From positions 1 to 64,000 of the IMG/VR virus record IMGVR_UViG_3300025809_000991: 64,000 nucleotides of DNA; one strand, given 5' to 3'. Position 1 is the stretch's first letter. Every line of letters begins with the position of its first letter. Both the position numbers and the translations under genes were made by a program. Origin of the DNA: a virus. Positions 35,301-43,183 of the stretch are shown here, in pieces. Under the pieces are notes generated by a model. It searched no databases, was not told where the DNA came from, and saw only the letters and a list, made by a program, of their open reading frames with translations.

Positions 35301-38300
35301 CGGAACAAGTGGTCTTACAAAACCAAATGATCCTATTGAAACAACTGCTTCAGTTACACTTCCAGTTATTCCTAATTCAGGACAAACTCTTATTATTGAT
35401 GGAACAACTATTAATTTAGTACAATCAACTAACACAACTACTTTTAGTATTATTAATTTAACAGGTACGCAAGACATTGGTACTACTGATGTTGTTGTTG
35501 ATAATTCAACGCTTGTGATAGGCTCAACTAGCGCAAATGCTAGAACAATTACATTTGACAGTACATCCACAAGTACAGTATTTAATGATGTTAGTATTGT
35601 TGGTAATACTATAAGTCCACAAATTGAAGGCAGTGCAACTAGTACTTTAATCATTGAAAGCACTACTATTAACTTTAATGAAACAGAAAATTTAAGTAAT
35701 AATATTACTGCGCAAACAGCATTTGAACAAATGTTCTTTGACGCATTTGAATCTGGAGTTAATACACCAACAATAAGAGCGAATGTTGCTACAGCTAGAG
35801 TACAACGTATTGAAGCACTTAGGACAGCATACATTGCTGCTTCGAGCCAAGCTGCTTGGGATACACTGTTATCTAATTATTTTGCTAACTCACCAGTTGG
35901 TTTAGAATTTAGTGTGTTATTAGCATTAGATGCTGGAACACCAGCATACCAATCAGAGTTACACGCACTTATTACAAATGATGTTGACTTAGTAAACAAC
36001 AGTATTGGAACAACTTATAATGCGTTAAATGTAATTGCTGGTACTGAAACAGTAACACAAGCAAATATTAGTAGTGCCCAAGCTGACTTAGATGATAGTT
36101 CTTTGCCAGAAGCTATTCGAGATTGGCTACAAAGCAACAGTGGTACAACATTTACAACAAGCCAAATTGTTAGTACAACTACTGTTACAGGATATAAAAC
36201 ATATAACTTAGCAGAGATTATTGATAAAATTAACGATGAAAGTATCGCAAATGTAACAGCAAGCAGTAGTAGTAATAGACTTGTTATCACAAAAACAACT
36301 ACTACACCAAATACTGAGTTTACATTAACAGTAGGTGTTGGTACAGCAAATCTCGAGGTTGGGTTTAGTGATGTTGGGCCAACTACTGAAACAAGTAGTG
36401 GATCAATTATATCAGATAGTCCAAACTTAACTATTGCTCAAGTAGTTCAACAAATTAACAACGCAAATATTACTGGTATTACTGCCCTAGCAGGTGGAGC
36501 AAGTAGTAACGTATTACAAATTAATAGTAATTTGGAAACACTTTTTATTGGAGCAGGATCAGCTAATACTATAGTTGGGATAAGTTCTGGTATTACAAAC
36601 GCACCAATATCAACTACATCAGTTTCAACTACAGTTGATCTTAACTCAATAATTAACATTATTAACAGCGCATCACTTAGTGGCATTGGTGCTACTAATA
36701 GTAGCAACAGACTTAAATTAACAAGTACTAACTCTACATTAGTTATAGGAGCAGGTACTGCTAATACTACACTAGGGTTAACAGCAGGAACACTCAGTGC
36801 TGTACAAACACAAATAAGTAACGTCTTTAATGCGTTTGTTGGTAGTGATGGTAATCAAGTTTTCCAAGAAATGACTAATGATCCACATATTTTTAGTATT
36901 TGGCTTGCTGACAATGTTGGTGATAACGACAGTAACAGTGGGTATGCGGTGTATCAAACAATGGACTTTGGTATGAGCATTAGTAAAGCCTGTGCTGGTA
37001 ACAATGACGCAGACGATGCGCTGATTTCAGTTAATCTTAGTGATGGAAATACACAAGCACACAACCTTGTTACTGATGATTATGTATTCATTGTGGGTAG
37101 TAATACAGTACCTAATATTGATGGAATACATCGTGTTACTGCAGTTAATCCAGATAATACACTTGTATTTTATATTGATGAATATATTCAAGAAGAAGGA
37201 ACAGTTGGAAATATTTACCCGTTACGTAATGTTAGATTCTCAGACTTTAATACACTTGATAATAATACTAATGCTACAGTAAATGGCGTTTTCAAATATA
37301 ATTTTAATGGACTTAGACAAAATAATCAACAAACACCAAAGTATGCGTTTGTTGACGATGATGGAAATGGTAGTCCAGCAGTTTATAAATGGGTAGGAAA
37401 CTACACCAATAGTACTGGGCATACTGGTACTGGTTGGACTAAAGTTAGAGAAAGTGCCACACAAGCACGTAATGACCTTATTGAAAGTGTAAAACTTTAT
37501 GATGCTTATACAAAAAGTACTATTACACAACTTGAGATATTTGATCCAGCTAAAGGTATTATCCCTGGATTTATTGATGAAGAAATTGACCTTATACTAA
37601 CTGCTGATATAGCAAGTTATAACTATAATACAGTTGATGGATTTAATGAAAACACTAAATCATGGGCAACTGAACAAATTGGCATGCGTTGGTGGGATAT
37701 TAACACGGCAATTTATGTAGACTATGAACAAAGTAGTATTGACTACAAGCAAGCATACTGGGGTAGATTATTTGACGGCGCAAGCATTGATGTATATGAA
37801 TGGACTCGCAGTAGTGTTCCTCCTGAAGAATGGAAAACATTAGTTGACCGAGGTGGATATATTGATGGAAGCCCAGCAAGTGGAACTCCACTAAGTGTTG
37901 ACATTGATAATGAAACTGTGTACAACTGGACAGAGGAAAAGTTTTACAATAGTCAATCCAAACGTACAGAAAAAAATTACTTCTTCTGGGTTAAAGGAAA
38001 ACAAAATAATACTAGTAAACGAAACTACAATACATACCAATTAGCCAGACTATTAGAAAATCCAAGTGCGTTTAATATTAGCTGGGCAGCGGCTGCTGGC
38101 AGTAGTGAATTATTATTATCAAATGTTGAATTATATATTACAAACAATACAGTTGTACAAGTTAATCAAAGAGTAGATAGTAACGCACTACCATTAAATG
38201 AGTGGACATTGTTATCAGAAAACGATTCTGCTAGTATTATTCCAGAACAGTTACATATTAAAATGCGTGACAGTTTAACTGGATACAATAGACATACTGA

Positions 38301-40122
38301 AAGATATACATACACAACCTGGAGTACTGGTACAGTATATGCGGTGGATGCTGTTGTACAAGATGGTGATAACTTTTATATTAACTTACTAGCAGACAAC
38401 ACAGGCAATCAACCAAGTTTAGATACTGCTATGGAAAAATGGGTTAGAATTTATGATTATAACTTACCAGATGGAACACCAGAATCTGATATAGATGTTG
38501 CTCGTCCTCACGCATTGCCAGATTTAAACTTACATCCATACAACCGTTATGGACACTTAGTACGTCCAAGACAGAGTTTGGTAAGAGAACTTCCAATAGC
38601 AAGACAGAACTTTATTGAAACTGCTAATAATTTACTAGCAGACATTCCGCTAATTGATGGTGGTGATTCATGGGAAACTGTCATGAATAAGATTAGTATT
38701 GAAGGCGTGGTGTCATATGACATATCACCATATTGGAGTTATGTTGATTATACTAGAAAAACTTATGACAACAATGATAGTTTGGTATACGAGTACAATA
38801 CTAGTATTTCTCCAAAATATACAGCAGATAGTAAAGATGAACTATATGGTGAACTAGGTGTGCCTTTCCCTTATGTAAATGGTGATACACTGAAAATTAC
38901 AACAGTGATGCACAGTGATGACATTAATAGACCTGAAACTTACAGTCGTATAAATGACGAATGGGTTCTTGAACACAAAGTAAAAGGCACAATACAATTA
39001 AGCGAAGAACTTTGGAATTCTCAGAAGTTTGGATTAGGTTATGATATTAGTGGATTTGATATAGACGGATTTGACAATTCAGTTGATGGAATACTAAGCA
39101 CTATATTTGATGGTTTACGTAGCCATATATTTGTTGGTAGACATCAAGTTAAATATAACAAACTTTGGTTTAAGTGTTTGTATCAAGCAATTGCTGATAA
39201 TACAGCAGATGACTTTGCGTTTAAAACTACGTTTGTAAAACTAAATGTTGATCATCCATTACTAACGAATAAAGAAAGATATGGAAACTTTAATGTAAAT
39301 GTTGTTGAAGAATTCTTTAACACAATTAAACCGTTCCATACTAAATTACATAGTATAACAGATCGCAATACACATACTGATTCATGGGAAAATGAAATTA
39401 GTGAACTAAGTCGCAATAGTGTTATCACAATGAAGTATGAAGATCACACTGAAAGAACTTGGGCTGGAGATACTATACTAACTGGTGGTACGTTTACTAC
39501 AGCACCTGATAATGTGGATGCTATAACATTTACAACAGTAGATGGTGACATAGAATACATTTATGACGCTAATGTATTCCAACAGGCTGTAACAGAAGGT
39601 TGGGGTAACGAACTTTATCCAATGGATGTACATGAGAATGTTAGTATACTAGTACAAACTAATGCTAGTGGATCTACAGAAACTACTGATACACGTTCGT
39701 TCCGTATGAATATTTGGGAACAATATCGCATACAAGAAAGCACAGCCGTTGTTGACGCAACATCAACTGTAACAGCAACATCAGTTATTGCTAGTGATGA
39801 TAATACTATTATAGTAGATAATGCTACTGGCTTCCCTGATAGCGGTGTAGTTTGGGTAGGCAACGAAAGAGTAGAATACGGTGCTAAACTTGGTACAACA
39901 TTATTTTACTGTACTCGAGGCACATACGGAACACCAGTATTAACTAATACACCAGTTGGTACTACAGTAAGATATGAACCAACAATACCAGTGTTAGAAA
40001 ACTTTGGACATTACGGTGACAATCTAAGATTAGCCTATAACGATAGTGGTGTAAGCCTTGCTTCAGCAGGAATAACACCCGAACACACTTTCATTAGAAA
40101 TGCGGGTTCTGGATCTATATAA
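29353..40122 (+). CDS. 7: Giant gp7-like baseplate wedge / fibre-network protein
   Basis: 3589 residues (T4 gp7 is 1032). Position after gp25-gp6 and the opening (LLPAIFQTTVNKKFLNSTLE; YDMFINYHHYFWLVD) match the wedge initiators of marine T4-like phages. It is mostly beta-rich with many Tyr/Asn/Trp modules. Residues about 1336-1403 hold a GSGYTS module like that of gp6. Residues about 2277-2483 hold three tandem Ile/Asn/Ala-rich modules (LAEIIDKINDESIANVTASS; LTIAQVVQQINNANITGITA; LNSIINIINSASLSGIGATN) resembling flagellar hook-cap type repeats. The C-terminal 300 residues contain VRYEPTIPVLENFGHYGDNL. Large insertions probably form peripheral fibres or host-contact parts. Confidence 0.8.
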   Translation: MSQKYHANPIIAAHATRPGESLEYVGTRNTVDLLPAIFQTTVNKKFLNSTLEQLMSSGSMEAVNYYLGDTQNKNVAADRFISDNRAATDYQFVPGGVVRDQDQNITEAMTYDDLIDILKYNEVDTANTNRIFNEPGYTLDLPIDYDMFINYHHYFWLVDFLPVCVAEPTASDPIDITSIVGQPYYKTPTLANNEQLPLLNGMRVKFTGANATGNSDYTVDDIYIVDGVGTSIQLTRQFENTGTGYGKRVWFNDTIYGVQEPSQWDGSETNFVYPNYDLTEYEVLSRDYVVEERHSPDQSVWSRRNLWIHEETVTTICTFNGVTASDYTLDKFRGIRPIIAFRAGIEKYNFAKSSLGSVTQLIDTVTDPSSGIIGQSNDFNLQDNDTVLFLNATSPYNNNIYRASVNGSNVVTALTQIYGPSSTPIVADNGVNIRISVTENYSGSEWHWNGSAWIYSQQKTGRSQGIKFNLYDSNSIPLTNTTVYPNNDFAGDHIFNYGTSTTTIDTALGFSPRYVDYGNEPGLSFDIELGSKRYNYITLNSTDTTANSDAANTSEVLGYYYYKKLSDSSYHNGWVTVRGQQPVKKHIQKVVTDTNPIVIDIGTTDIEAPDTFKISKRNDKLEVFQWNSTHTTAEPNLINGLNPALFVDRTNTYNISTIFDINDLEFLNINGSALTNVTLGAPVGNTRTLTVTNAFFDAAILYRLISDNSVSGLIYVNEAYSIPDNLVVTKNGEPYTVYTLADNKITIPGGFPIDDLFDVVWHTNDNITQGTNMPADTHVLNPQNEVLTDVSFGDILTHMKQQIQSIPGFTGSFFGVNNYRHLPHVHEFGGTIRQQPYSTELVNQTSMFTDTNMFSSIKFAMNSYSNFKQQFIQKCVQLHKTLDITVSVIELVEQALTSMNIGKTRNDLYANSEMVKYKEYEEINSSWTASDSPVFNLPQTINTYDDTSNHIQVSIREGDGYTGLVWRSLVKDQDYTITQNKLTITASVMYDSTGKVLVNAKWYPLTSPSFVPPSAVKLGLLDKYSLEIDANNIYGHDGSVTARKGSDLYTRSAAAFNIEDAVLFELETRIYNNLDNTTTTDYKHIMPLASRPNLYNWNDLTTALRSSFTKWKTRNKITSTHDSTEYSVGDKFTWNYSSVGPKIGGWRGIYTYYFNTDRPHTHPWEMFGYNTKPSWWDTNYSWIDVSKRTALITALETGHYNDPALSPKKYNLTYSYSAYDWQTDTLVTNAMVLNDPVTANVVTSPTSAQAMAEIVFGDWGSIENNWRQSSEYKVALFYALLKLRPLKVTNDYFRSNTRSQANFNTVQTLFTDTQMLGNNKLVQLSNKDYEDNIVELVNIKNGGSGYTSAPPLSVFSNFGSGASLQAIVDGGVITAVAVTNPGGNYQTVPSVVPVTGSATFSVLLSSGARRYTAGLNNALVNFAQYNNTTVSTVEDRFKNYMTNPIIKAGGFISSNQEVILESSQDKGRVNIPEENINTLLYTSQPKEELFFSAIKITKVADGYQVAGYDTTNQNFTYFKPNKDAGRVMVNAGNTTVDKYKYYESASSSLDYNTVLSSLQDLYEFILGYGEYLESQGWTATWASTGSNTVIWSETAELADIHYATPSTTKIEVKESSNGYFSNINNKFDGQHNVVSKAGLQILNNKLIITRDVIGEDDAVTIIEANAGTEIYGIRLYRVEIEHIMVIDNESNFDDLIYNPALGVRHKRVIWRGSRSKNWNGKLFAPGYIVNRDGVTPNFDTVANEIDQYYGPGNTLSNQQQVDAARFNTGYNKPAWNDIVGLDDDTLFNFVKGTRKYRGTRHALNAFMRNTALFGTLSTAKVHEEWAIRTADYGDTRSRNTLEFELTTDLIKTNPQPVRFSSTELNDVLSDIVIDVDFNSPLLVNGTPGNNFTTRLAKTFNYTTIEQENTYANDFVTAGLPLLTETDYRVLNKNDFVQFPTEVKEAYNFDGNWKDIEQWDNKTAYKYKDRVIYAGRVWEVLDPDGTSGLTKPNDPIETTASVTLPVIPNSGQTLIIDGTTINLVQSTNTTTFSIINLTGTQDIGTTDVVVDNSTLVIGSTSANARTITFDSTSTSTVFNDVSIVGNTISPQIEGSATSTLIIESTTINFNETENLSNNITAQTAFEQMFFDAFESGVNTPTIRANVATARVQRIEALRTAYIAASSQAAWDTLLSNYFANSPVGLEFSVLLALDAGTPAYQSELHALITNDVDLVNNSIGTTYNALNVIAGTETVTQANISSAQADLDDSSLPEAIRDWLQSNSGTTFTTSQIVSTTTVTGYKTYNLAEIIDKINDESIANVTASSSSNRLVITKTTTTPNTEFTLTVGVGTANLEVGFSDVGPTTETSSGSIISDSPNLTIAQVVQQINNANITGITALAGGASSNVLQINSNLETLFIGAGSANTIVGISSGITNAPISTTSVSTTVDLNSIINIINSASLSGIGATNSSNRLKLTSTNSTLVIGAGTANTTLGLTAGTLSAVQTQISNVFNAFVGSDGNQVFQEMTNDPHIFSIWLADNVGDNDSNSGYAVYQTMDFGMSISKACAGNNDADDALISVNLSDGNTQAHNLVTDDYVFIVGSNTVPNIDGIHRVTAVNPDNTLVFYIDEYIQEEGTVGNIYPLRNVRFSDFNTLDNNTNATVNGVFKYNFNGLRQNNQQTPKYAFVDDDGNGSPAVYKWVGNYTNSTGHTGTGWTKVRESATQARNDLIESVKLYDAYTKSTITQLEIFDPAKGIIPGFIDEEIDLILTADIASYNYNTVDGFNENTKSWATEQIGMRWWDINTAIYVDYEQSSIDYKQAYWGRLFDGASIDVYEWTRSSVPPEEWKTLVDRGGYIDGSPASGTPLSVDIDNETVYNWTEEKFYNSQSKRTEKNYFFWVKGKQNNTSKRNYNTYQLARLLENPSAFNISWAAAAGSSELLLSNVELYITNNTVVQVNQRVDSNALPLNEWTLLSENDSASIIPEQLHIKMRDSLTGYNRHTERYTYTTWSTGTVYAVDAVVQDGDNFYINLLADNTGNQPSLDTAMEKWVRIYDYNLPDGTPESDIDVARPHALPDLNLHPYNRYGHLVRPRQSLVRELPIARQNFIETANNLLADIPLIDGGDSWETVMNKISIEGVVSYDISPYWSYVDYTRKTYDNNDSLVYEYNTSISPKYTADSKDELYGELGVPFPYVNGDTLKITTVMHSDDINRPETYSRINDEWVLEHKVKGTIQLSEELWNSQKFGLGYDISGFDIDGFDNSVDGILSTIFDGLRSHIFVGRHQVKYNKLWFKCLYQAIADNTADDFAFKTTFVKLNVDHPLLTNKERYGNFNVNVVEEFFNTIKPFHTKLHSITDRNTHTDSWENEISELSRNSVITMKYEDHTERTWAGDTILTGGTFTTAPDNVDAITFTTVDGDIEYIYDANVFQQAVTEGWGNELYPMDVHENVSILVQTNASGSTETTDTRSFRMNIWEQYRIQESTAVVDATSTVTATSVIASDDNTIIVDNATGFPDSGVVWVGNERVEYGAKLGTTLFYCTRGTYGTPVLTNTPVGTTVRYEPTIPVLENFGHYGDNLRLAYNDSGVSLASAGITPEHTFIRNAGSGSI
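36185..36800 (+). repeat. Three tandem coding modules inside the gp7-like gene
   Basis: Diverged repeats of about 60-75 residues, each with a 'xxIINxIN' helix, an A-S/NSSN-RLxxT turn and a final GxGTANxxxG strand. Nucleotide identity is low, so the duplication is old. Confidence 0.6.
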
Positions 40123-40125
40123 ATA
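40118..40125 (+). promoter_or_regulatory. Late promoter of tail fibre genes
   Basis: Exact TATAAATA overlapping the gp7-like stop codon, 19 bases before the ATG at 40145. Confidence 0.65.
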
Positions 40126-40144
40126 TTATAAATGGAAAAAAATT

Positions 40145-40744
40145 ATGAGTGTAAATAAAACTGAAAAAACAATGATAGGTGTAGAAGGTCACATTACAAT
40201 ATGGGATCCTGAAAGTGGTGAAATATTAACAAAGCGCCGCAACGCCGTTAACTTTGAGAACATGAGTGTTGCTCTTGCTAACTTATTAGCAAATGAAGCA
40301 GGGTCAACTGGATCACATCACATTGGTACAATGAGATTTGGTAATGCTGGTACAACAATTGACGGACTAGGTGCTGTAACATATAAAGCAACTAATACAA
40401 GTTTGTCAAGTGGTGTACTATACAACCAAACGTTTAGTAAGGTAGTAGATGAAGCAGTTAGTGGATCGGCATTAAATAGTGTAGAAGCAGTACATACAAG
40501 TACAAACCTATACAGTGATGTTGTTGTTACATGTACACTAGACTACGGAGAGCCAGCAGGACAAGATGCTACTGATACAGCCACAAACATGGATGGAACA
40601 TATGTATTTGACGAGCTAGCACTTTTTTCAGCTAATGATGATTTGCTAACACATGTAATTTTCCATCCAGTACAAAAAAGCGCCAACAGAAAAATACAAG
40701 TAATATACACACTCAGACTACGCACATCGTATAGTGATGTTTAA
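40145..40744 (+). CDS. Virion structural protein, unrecognised
   Basis: 199 residues starting MSVNKTEKTMIGVEGHITIW. A longer frame starts inside the gp7-like gene at 40100, but ATG 40145 has GGA upstream and follows the late promoter, so I use it. The sequence is beta-rich with an HHIGTMRFGNAG segment and ends in KIQVIYTLRLRT, a pattern common in tail proteins. It lies between the gp7-like gene and a fibre gene, roughly where T4 has gp8, but I see no gp8 signature. Confidence 0.6.
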   Translation: MSVNKTEKTMIGVEGHITIWDPESGEILTKRRNAVNFENMSVALANLLANEAGSTGSHHIGTMRFGNAGTTIDGLGAVTYKATNTSLSSGVLYNQTFSKVVDEAVSGSALNSVEAVHTSTNLYSDVVVTCTLDYGEPAGQDATDTATNMDGTYVFDELALFSANDDLLTHVIFHPVQKSANRKIQVIYTLRLRTSYSDV

Positions 40745-40753
40745 GGAACAAAT

Positions 40754-41671
40754 ATGCCATATACAATAGATTATTCAGAAAGCGGCAAGACGCCAATAGT
40801 AGTAAACGACGGTACCGTCGATACTAGTACCAGTTTAAAACTAATTGGTAAGAACTATAACAGGTTTGGCGAGTATCTTAACGAAGACTTGCTACACTTA
40901 TTAGAAAACTTTGCTGGACCTGTAGCACCAGACAACCCAACTGAAGGACAACTTTGGTATGATACAAGTGACAGCTATTTAAAGATATATGAAGCTCCTG
41001 AATGGTATACAATTGGCTCACCAGCTGGTAATACTAGAATGGAAGTAAGAACAAGGCTTGACACCAATGGAGTTTCACACTATACTATAGAAAATATTGT
41101 TGATAGTGTTATTGTTACCATACTTGTAGATGATACTGTTGCGTGGACACCTGCGGCAACGGAATATTTAGAAGACGGCGTCACAGTACTAACATCACAG
41201 TTTCCAGTTATACAAGCTGGTGTTAACATGAACACAACAACTAATTTTAAATTTAGAGGCCTTGCTACAAGTGCTGAGTATGCTGACCTTGCAGAACGAT
41301 ATCACGCAGACGAAGTATATCAACCAGGCACTATAGTAAAAATTGGCGGAGATAATGAGATAACACAAACACTTACAGAATGTGATGAAAATGTATTTGG
41401 CATTATATCCACCGCTCCAGGATTTGAAATGAACAGCGCAGCAGGTACAGACGAGACACATCCGTTTGTAGCATTAGCTGGGCGTGTACCTTGTAAAGTT
41501 ACAGGAAAAATAAACAAAGGCGACAGACTAGTGTCTAGTAGTATACCAGGTCATGCTAGAATTGCGCATATGACAGATATATTAGATTATAGAATTATTA
41601 TAGGGAGAGCTCTTGCTGATAAGACCGACGATGGCGAAGGTCTAATTGAAGTAGTGGTAGGAGTGAAGTAA
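40754..41671 (+). CDS. Tail fibre protein with chaperone/peptidase-like C-terminal domain
   Basis: 305 residues. The N-terminus has the LENFAGPVAPDNPTEGQLWY attachment motif followed by DTSDSYLKIYE, common in marine T4-like fibres. The C-terminal part starts SAEYADLAERYHADEVYQPG, runs through NVFGIISTAPGFEMNSAAGT, and ends with GRVPCKVTGKINKGDRLVSS. It resembles the fibre C-terminal domain related to intramolecular-chaperone peptidases that trimerise and then cut themselves off. Candidate self-cleavage residues were not identified. Late gene. Confidence 0.75.
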   Translation: MPYTIDYSESGKTPIVVNDGTVDTSTSLKLIGKNYNRFGEYLNEDLLHLLENFAGPVAPDNPTEGQLWYDTSDSYLKIYEAPEWYTIGSPAGNTRMEVRTRLDTNGVSHYTIENIVDSVIVTILVDDTVAWTPAATEYLEDGVTVLTSQFPVIQAGVNMNTTTNFKFRGLATSAEYADLAERYHADEVYQPGTIVKIGGDNEITQTLTECDENVFGIISTAPGFEMNSAAGTDETHPFVALAGRVPCKVTGKINKGDRLVSSSIPGHARIAHMTDILDYRIIIGRALADKTDDGEGLIEVVVGVK

Positions 41672-41672
41672 T

Positions 41673-42770
41673 ATGCCAGCATCAGCAGGTACAACAGTAT
41701 TAGCTTCAGAGTACAATGCGGTAGCTGAACTTGTCAACAAAATTTTTGGTGACAAATACAGTGCTGTACTTGTTACTGATGCTGACAGATCCAATCATAA
41801 GTTTGGTTGGGGGGCTGTTAACGTTGAAGATGCGCTAGCTATTGGTACACTAATTACTGCTGAACGACTACAAGGTATGGTTAATCGTACTAATATTATG
41901 ATAGATCACGTTAACATCAATGATACTATCTTGGTGTTTAGTATTCCATCAAGCCGTACAGACATACTTGCTAGAACACCTATACGTGCTGAAGATTTAA
42001 ATGTAGTTGAAACTAAAGTTAACAACAGTATACTTTCAAGTAATGCTCACTTATCAATAGACCCAACAAACGCTAGTTCTTTTGTAATTACTCCAAGTAC
42101 AGCATATACTAGAGCAACTCCTTGGAATAACAAGTTAGTTGGTGAGCATAAATGGACATTTGGTAGTTATAATCATGCTCGTTATTTCTTTAACAGTGGT
42201 GGACAACTGCGTCTAAATATGGAAATGACTGGCGGTAGTACTGCTGGATACAACAACTGGGCAGATATCATTAATGAAATTGGTGTGCTAAGTTTAACTT
42301 GGGACAACGTAGTACAAAGTAGTAGTATTACACAAGGTACTAGTGAAGGTAAAGGATTTTATGACTTAACAAATTCATATCAACTACTGTTTACTAGTAG
42401 TGGTGTTACCGCACCACCTAGTGGTTATGGGTATGGTTATGCAGCCGCAGGGTTGTATATACATGAGAATGCTTTTGAAAGTGCTTACCCATTAGGCGAT
42501 GCTAGTGGATACGGGTACGGTTATGGCTATAGTAGTTATGCTAACCGTTACATGAAACTTTATGGAAAATGGGCAGATAACGGCAAAGACGTTGATCTTA
42601 AAATTGAATTAGATGATACCGCATTTGCTCAATTTACTGATGGAACGTTTGAAACAAATGTAAGTTATCTAATGCCAGATATTATAACACTCAATGATGC
42701 TACCTTTGATGTTAATCCAGACCCAGTATTCGCAATAACCAATAATTTTGATACAGTTGACGACAGCTAA
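41673..42770 (+). CDS. Tail fibre / adhesin-like protein with Gly-Tyr repeats
   Basis: 365 residues. HARYFFNSGGQLRLNMEMTG (about 167-186) is a recurrent tail-protein motif of marine T4-like phages. Two GYGYGY stretches (about residues 250 and 275) bracket LYIHENAFESAYPLGDASG, similar in style to glycine-rich loops of T-even adhesin tips. The N-terminus SEYNAVAELVNKIFGDKY is the usual opening of this family. Host-range role is inferred. It ends the structural run; no terminator is seen before the next promoter. Confidence 0.65.
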   Translation: MPASAGTTVLASEYNAVAELVNKIFGDKYSAVLVTDADRSNHKFGWGAVNVEDALAIGTLITAERLQGMVNRTNIMIDHVNINDTILVFSIPSSRTDILARTPIRAEDLNVVETKVNNSILSSNAHLSIDPTNASSFVITPSTAYTRATPWNNKLVGEHKWTFGSYNHARYFFNSGGQLRLNMEMTGGSTAGYNNWADIINEIGVLSLTWDNVVQSSSITQGTSEGKGFYDLTNSYQLLFTSSGVTAPPSGYGYGYAAAGLYIHENAFESAYPLGDASGYGYGYGYSSYANRYMKLYGKWADNGKDVDLKIELDDTAFAQFTDGTFETNVSYLMPDIITLNDATFDVNPDPVFAITNNFDTVDDS

Positions 42771-42780
42771 AAATAAACAC

Positions 42781-42808
42781 TTGACATTCCCTCATAAATA
42801 ATTATAAT
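42781..42808 (+). promoter_or_regulatory. Composite promoter of the sugar/radical SAM operon
   Basis: Perfect sigma70 consensus: TTGACA (42781-42786), 16-base spacer, TATAAT (42803-42808). The spacer contains CATAAATA (42793-42800), one mismatch to the late core. AGGAGA precedes the ATG at 42836. Confidence 0.8.
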
Positions 42809-42835
42809 AGTAGTTAACTTATAGGAGAACATCAT

Positions 42836-43183
42836 ATGGATGATAGGCTTGAAAAGGCGCTGGAGTTCGGTAATTACCGCACAACACTTAGTAATCAAAA
42901 GAAAAATGTAATCGCACGTATGCAAACATTACAGCTAGTTCATCATAATAGTGGTTCATTTACAGCAAATCCACAAACAATTAGCTTTGTACAAGCCCTT
43001 ATTTCAGTAGGGAAAACTAGTAGTGTTATACTAGACACTAAAGAAAACCCAATTGAAATCGCTAACCTATCAGACTTTTTAGATCTGTTAGTTGGTGCGT
43101 ATACTGAAGGTGTTAACGAGTACAAAGTACAAATGGATAAACTTAAGAAGTCTAGAAATATTAAGAAAATTATGGACTGGTAA
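42836..43183 (+). CDS. Conserved T4-like phage protein of unknown function
   Basis: 115 residues, charged and helical (LEKALEFGNYRTTLSNQKKN, NLSDFLDLLVGAYTEGVNEY and a final KKSRNIKKIMDW). The opening resembles a small conserved protein of marine T4-like phages, but I know of no function. It is the first gene behind the composite promoter, so it is likely made early and late. Its stop overlaps the first glycosyltransferase start (TAATG). Confidence 0.65.
   Translation: MDDRLEKALEFGNYRTTLSNQKKNVIARMQTLQLVHHNSGSFTANPQTISFVQALISVGKTSSVILDTKENPIEIANLSDFLDLLVGAYTEGVNEYKVQMDKLKKSRNIKKIMDW

Noticed and set aside
35130-35834. 234-residue minus-strand frame inside the gp7-like gene
   Set aside because: Low-complexity Val/Leu/Ser shadow of repeat modules.
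40100-40144. Longer start for the structural protein at 40145
   Set aside because: It would lie inside the gp7-like gene and before the late promoter core; ATG 40145 has the better signals.
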